In this document: piece by piece, positions 5,486 to 6,426 of the stretch | Layout: the number at the start of each line of letters is the position of its first letter | How positions within the stretch are numbered: the first letter of the stretch is position 1 | NCBI GenBank assembly: GCA_028821035.1 | Contig: JAPPHP010000203.1 | Coordinates: forward strand, 1-6,426 | Source of the DNA: Gammaproteobacteria bacterium | Lineage (GTDB): Bacteria; Pseudomonadota; Gammaproteobacteria; Pseudomonadales; Azotimanducaceae | Length of the DNA: 6,426 bases | Direction: 5' to 3' | Position numbers and translations under genes: made by a program | Notes under the pieces: generated by a model | Told to the model about the DNA's origin: nothing | What the model saw: only the letters and a program-made list of their open reading frames with translations | Database searches by the model: none

Positions 5486-6426
5486 ATGGCCTGGGATTTC
5501 GAAACCGACCCCGCCTTCCAGCGCGAACTCGACTGGATGGACGACTTCGTGCGCGAGGAGATCGAGCCCCTCGACTTCGTGCTCGGCCACCCCAACGACT
5601 TCACGGACCCCAACCGAAACCGGCTGATCCGCCCGCTGCAGGAAGAGGTGAAGCGCCGCGGCCTGTGGGCCTGCCACCTCGGGCCGGACCTCGGCGGACA
5701 GGGCTACGGCCAGCTCAAGCTCGCGCTCATGAACGAGATCCTCGGCCGGGCGAAGTGCGCGCCGGTCGCCTTCGGCTGCCAGGCGCCGGACTCCGGCAAC
5801 GCGGAGATCCTCGCCCACTACGGCACCGAGGCGCAGAAGGACCGTTACCTGCAGCCGCTGCTCGACAACGAGATCTGCTCCTGCTACTCGATGACCGAGC
5901 CGCAGGGCGGCGCCGATCCCAAGGTGTTCACCTGCCAGGCGGAAGCGATCGGCGACGAGTGGGTCATCAACGGCGAGAAGTGGTTCTCGTCGAACGCCCG
6001 TCACGCCCAGTTTCTCATCGTCATGGCGGTCACCGACCCGGAGGCGCCCCCGTACGACCGCATGTCCATGTTCATCGTGCCCGCCGAGACGCCGGGCATC
6101 GAGATCGTGCGCAACGTGGCCGTGGGCTACGAGAACCCGGGCAACCATGCCTACGTCCGCTACGACGACGTTCGCATCCCGCGGGACCACCTGCTCGGCG
6201 CGACGGGCCAGGGGTTCATCGTGGCGCAGACGCGCCTCGGCGGCGGCCGCATCCACCACGCGATGCGCACGGTCGGCAAAGTCCGGCGCGCCTTCGACAT
6301 GATGTGCGAGCGCGCGCTGTCACGGGAGACCCAGGGCGAGGTGCTGGCGCAGAAACAGCTCGTGCAGGCGATGATCGCCGACAGCTGGATCGACATCGAG
6401 CAGTTCCGCCTGTTCGTGCTGCGCAC
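5486..6426 (+). CDS. Acyl-CoA dehydrogenase, ACAD10/11-like (C-terminus outside the window)
   Basis: Residues 1-313 of an FAD-dependent acyl-CoA dehydrogenase are present; a complete one has about 400. It oxidises an acyl-CoA at the alpha-beta carbons, passing electrons to electron-transfer flavoprotein. The N-terminal helical domain covers about 1-130, with GLWACHLGPDLGGQGYG (59-75). The middle beta domain begins at the flavin motif YSMTEPQGGADP (134-145), where the common GSD is GAD (A143), and includes WVINGEKWFSSNA (159-171). IPRDHLLGATGQGF (231-244) leads into the C-terminal helical domain, with GGGRIHHAMRTVG (252-264), a segment like that of ACAD10/11 proteins. The catalytic glutamate of typical members lies beyond the right edge and cannot be checked. 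The substrate is unknown; ACAD10/11-type enzymes tend to use long, branched or hydroxylated chains. It lies 84 nt after the symporter on the same strand, with its own apparent promoter. Confidence 0.95.
   Translation, partial: MAWDFETDPAFQRELDWMDDFVREEIEPLDFVLGHPNDFTDPNRNRLIRPLQEEVKRRGLWACHLGPDLGGQGYGQLKLALMNEILGRAKCAPVAFGCQAPDSGNAEILAHYGTEAQKDRYLQPLLDNEICSCYSMTEPQGGADPKVFTCQAEAIGDEWVINGEKWFSSNARHAQFLIVMAVTDPEAPPYDRMSMFIVPAETPGIEIVRNVAVGYENPGNHAYVRYDDVRIPRDHLLGATGQGFIVAQTRLGGGRIHHAMRTVGKVRRAFDMMCERALSRETQGEVLAQKQLVQAMIADSWIDIEQFRLFVLR

Noticed and set aside
5471..6259. Minus-strand open frame opposite the acyl-CoA dehydrogenase.
   Set aside because: Antisense shadow of a clearly conserved dehydrogenase.

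Overview
The window is strongly GC-rich. Its genes favour G or C at third codon positions and are packed with short gaps or overlaps. The protein types (class I-type P450, lipoprotein with lipobox, outer-membrane barrel, FadE-type acyl-CoA dehydrogenase) point to a Gram-negative, probably an uncultured proteobacterium with aerobic catabolism. The species cannot be named from this sequence. I see no RNA gene, CRISPR array, insertion sequence or phage gene.

Layout. Left half, minus strand, read right to left from about 3786: a cytochrome P450 (2587-3786), an HSL-type alpha/beta hydrolase (1685-2575), a DUF3179 lipoprotein (544-1701) and a secreted Phenol_MetA_deg-like beta-barrel protein cut by the left edge (1-547). 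The junctions are an 11-nt gap, a 17-nt overlap and a 4-nt ATGA overlap, so the four genes look like one operon. The barrel gene is easy to miss because it runs off the window without a stop. Right half, plus strand: an MFS_2/GPH-type symporter (3926-5401), then an acyl-CoA dehydrogenase of the ACAD10/11-like group (5486 to the right edge). The second has a plausible sigma-70 promoter of its own in the 84-nt gap. The two halves diverge from a 139-nt intergenic region (3787-3925).

How the genes may work together (inference). The set reads as a small-molecule uptake and breakdown locus. The barrel and symporter would move a substrate across the outer and inner membranes, the P450 would hydroxylate it, the HSL hydrolase would cleave an ester or lactone, and the acyl-CoA dehydrogenase would start beta-oxidation-type degradation of the CoA-activated acid. 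The substrate is unknown; a hydrophobic terpenoid, steroid side chain or hydroxy-fatty acid would fit better than a sugar. The least understood part is the DUF3179 lipoprotein coupled to the barrel, neither of which has an obvious role in such a pathway. No P450 redox partner, CoA ligase or regulator lies in the window.
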